Shown: positions 62,283 through 64,000 of the stretch, piece after piece | Layout: each line of letters begins with the position of its first letter | Numbering within the stretch: position 1 is the first letter of the stretch | From: Pseudoselenomonas ruminantium | GTDB lineage: Bacteria > Bacillota > Negativicutes > Selenomonadales > Selenomonadaceae | DNA: 64,000 nucleotides | Assembly: GCA_015058655.1 (NCBI GenBank) | Contig: SVBX01000006.1 | Span: 62,001 to 126,000 of the forward strand | Direction: 5' to 3' | Notes under the pieces: model-generated | Databases searched by the model: none | What the model saw: the letters and a program-made list of their open reading frames with translations, nothing else | Told to the model about the DNA's origin: nothing | Position numbers and translations under genes: made by a program

Positions 62283-63440
62283 TTATCTTGTTGTTCTTTT
62301 ATAGACACCTATGGTCAAGGCGTTGACCGTAGGGATTGTGTCCCCCAGCTTCCTGAAAAGGGCGGCAGCTGCCACAGACAGGAACAGAGTTGTGCAGTAG
62401 AAGGCTATAGCAAGCGCTGCAGTCATGATGTGGCCGCTTTTTTGAAGAGCTAGTGCTAGATAGCCTATAAAGAAGGGATGCACCAGATAAGCAAAATATG
62501 AATGCTTGCCCAAGATGTGCAATATGCTTTTCAGCCAGTCAGGATAATTGTTATATGTAAAAATCGTGAAGAAGAACAAGGAAGCGCATATTGTGTAGGC
62601 AATGCCTGCGGGACAAAGCTGGTGGGCGGTGTTTATGGCTTCAAGCTGTGTATAGCTTTGGGTTCCGATAAGATGGTAATAGTAGGCCAATAATGAGAAC
62701 ATACTTACGAAAAAACTGGATGTTATCAGCATGCGTCTTTTTTTCATAAAAGACATGAATCCCTCTATATGCACTGCCAGCCAGCCACCAAGAACAAAGA
62801 TGAATACATAGTGCATGACCCAGTAGTTAAGCCTGTACATGAAAAATGGCTTGAGCAGAGAATCATCGGGAAGGCTATAAACAAAAAGGTTAAGAGGTAC
62901 AGAGAAGCTAGACCAGTAATCGAACATTACCTGAATGCCCAATAGGAAAAGCAGCCAAAGCATATCGATTTTTTTAACTATTTTTATCCATATGGGCATC
63001 AGCAGGTAGAACCAGAGCAAAAGTACCAGGAAATAAAGCTGATACTTAGCAACGCCGAAGAACAGTATGCCAAAGAAATAAAAGGGGCTTGGTAGCCCGG
63101 AACCGTAAAGCCAACTGTCATGGAGCAGATAAAAGACAGACCAGACCAGATAGGGAACCAGCACGGTCTGCCAGCGCTTCTTGAGGAATTGCTTGTAATT
63201 CCAATTGTCCATGTCAAGGTTGTAGAAGAGTCCAAAGGCAGAAATGAAAAAGAAAATAGGCACGCTGAAGCGGGTAAAAATTTCAAAAAGAGCCGTCAGA
63301 TGGGCATTGGCTGAAGGATTGCCTATATACTGCGAGCCCACATGTATGCCGATAACTCCCATCATGGAAATGCCTCGTATGTATTCGATAGCGGGTAGGC
63401 GGGGCTTTGTCTTAGTAAGTGTAGAATCAGTTTTTTGCAT
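62283..63440 (-). CDS. Acyltransferase 3 family membrane protein
   Basis: 385 residues with about ten membrane helices. The N-terminal motif YIRGISMMGVIGIHVGSQY carries the conserved arginine and histidine of the AT3 family (OafA/WecH type), and FFFISAFGLFYNLD follows. Such proteins O- or N-acylate surface sugars or peptidoglycan, or can form acyl-carnitine-like exports. Substrate unknown; no glycan genes adjoin it. ATG after TTGGAG. A 9-bp inverted repeat lies upstream (63461-63489). Confidence 0.88.
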   Translation of the reverse strand: MQKTDSTLTKTKPRLPAIEYIRGISMMGVIGIHVGSQYIGNPSANAHLTALFEIFTRFSVPIFFFISAFGLFYNLDMDNWNYKQFLKKRWQTVLVPYLVWSVFYLLHDSWLYGSGLPSPFYFFGILFFGVAKYQLYFLVLLLWFYLLMPIWIKIVKKIDMLWLLFLLGIQVMFDYWSSFSVPLNLFVYSLPDDSLLKPFFMYRLNYWVMHYVFIFVLGGWLAVHIEGFMSFMKKRRMLITSSFFVSMFSLLAYYYHLIGTQSYTQLEAINTAHQLCPAGIAYTICASLFFFTIFTYNNYPDWLKSILHILGKHSYFAYLVHPFFIGYLALALQKSGHIMTAALAIAFYCTTLFLSVAAAALFRKLGDTIPTVNALTIGVYKRTTR

Positions 63441-63460
63441 GAGACACAGACTCCAATCTA

Positions 63461-63489
63461 ATTATGATACCTAATGATTTTATCATAAT
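63461..63489. repeat. Inverted repeat upstream of the acyltransferase gene
   Basis: ATTATGATA and TATCATAAT, perfect 9-bp arms with an 11-base centre, 21 bases before the acyltransferase start. Operator candidate. Confidence 0.45.
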
Positions 63490-63559
63490 TTGGTCAGATA
63501 AGGAATAAATGCAGATAAATAGCTTCACTAGAAGGGGGTTGTGGTGTAGAATATAGTTA

Positions 63560-63573
63560 ACATGTATACATGT
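63560..63573. repeat. Perfect 14-bp palindrome upstream of the ASCH-like gene
   Basis: ACATGTATACATGT is fully self-complementary and lies between two divergent genes, 107 bases before the ASCH-like start. Operator candidate. Confidence 0.45.
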
Positions 63574-63680
63574 GAGCTGACCAAGGCGGGGAGGCGGGCA
63601 GGTATATGATTTTAATATTATCTATGGTTGCAAGGAAGGATTACACAGTAACTTAATTAGAAGATGGGAGCTGCATAATT

Positions 63681-64000
63681 ATGATGGCACTTAACTTCCA
63701 GGCATCTAAGCATAAGAAGATGCTGATGGAACGCACCAAGACATGTACTGTTCGCCTTGGTGATGTGAGCAACCTCTATCCTGAAGGGGCAGTAGTCTGG
63801 ATTACTGTCGGCAAGAAGGGAGAACCTAAGCATAAACTATACTCCGCTTATCTCGACAAGGTCAGAGTCAAGACCATGGGGACTTTGACTTCAAATGATT
63901 TAGGCCATCAAAATCCAGAGATAAACTCCAGAGAAGAACTTATCGCTGACTTCGAGCGTATCTACAAGCGTCGTATTTTGCCCGAAGATACGGTGACGGT
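63681..64000 (+). CDS. ASCH/PUA-like RNA-binding domain protein (3' end outside window)
   Basis: About 106 residues are visible before the window ends. LNFQASKHKKMLMERTKTCTVRLGD, then YPEGAVVWITVGKKGEPKHKLYSAYLDKVRVKTMGTL and DFERIYKRRI fit an ASCH-type beta fold, predicted to bind RNA or act in nucleotide metabolism. The start is ATG 63681 or 63684, behind GGGAG. Exact function unknown; the frame is still open at the edge. Confidence 0.65.
   Translation, partial: MMALNFQASKHKKMLMERTKTCTVRLGDVSNLYPEGAVVWITVGKKGEPKHKLYSAYLDKVRVKTMGTLTSNDLGHQNPEINSREELIADFERIYKRRILPEDTVT

Overview
The window looks like a chromosomal segment from a Gram-negative-walled Bacillota, most probably Negativicutes and Selenomonadaceae (Selenomonas-like). 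The basis is inference. Typical Bacillota genes (PolC, SepF, DivIVA, YlmH, PyrR, LexA, PcrA, PhoH-YbeY-Era, Mn-type pyrophosphatase with CBS/DRTGG) occur beside an HlyD-type envelope adaptor, type IV pilus ATPases and YgiQ. The DNA has mid-range GC, strong AGGAGG-type ribosome sites and many TTG starts (about a dozen). I see no rRNA, tRNA, CRISPR array, prophage or insertion sequence. It is mainly a dense core-genome region with small intergenic gaps and many clear intrinsic terminators.

Layout. 1-9600 is one long plus-strand run: ygiQ (cut by the edge), nrdR, a TIGR03960-type radical SAM gene, pgeF, yggS, sepF, proC, ylmH, divIVA, lspA, rluD and pyrR (division, envelope and housekeeping). 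9.6-17.1 kb holds the pyrophosphatase, pcrA, ligA and an orphan PilB/GspE ATPase. 17.2-23 kb has an unknown anchored coiled-coil protein, a ROK kinase, alaS and an orphan HlyD protein. 23-28 kb, minus strand, is a complete five-gene peptide/nickel-type ABC importer. 28-31.8 kb, minus strand, is ppk plus a degenerate Ppx/GppA-HD protein. Then come thrC, bioB(-), lexA, and phoH-ybeY-era-DUF502-recO. A TPP-riboswitch operon thiM-thiE-thiD lies at 40.7-43.2 kb, then an esterase, nanE, a sirtuin and pilT-pilC. 48.7-57.2 kb contains nadE(-), a YbaK deacylase, dapB-asd and polC. The end holds surE(-), typA, a second sepF, pepD, an acyltransferase(-) and a cut ASCH-like gene.

Regulation visible in the sequence: a TPP riboswitch with a terminator platform; a LexA-type box at the lexA promoter; a perfect-consensus bioB promoter whose -35 is covered by a BirA-type inverted repeat; good promoters before alaS, polC, dapB and the thi operon; and several unassigned palindromes (before phoH, dapB, the ABC operon, the acyltransferase and the ASCH gene).

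The points most worth a second look are a PolC that appears to lack its inserted 3'-5' exonuclease domain, two SepF paralogues within 56 kb, a polyphosphate kinase coupled to a Ppx/GppA-HD protein whose catalytic motifs look lost, and a type IV pilus/secretion core (PilB, PilT, PilC) scattered without pilins. There is also an unrecognised 51-codon ORF with its own terminator near 43.5 kb. I found no clear novel multigene system.
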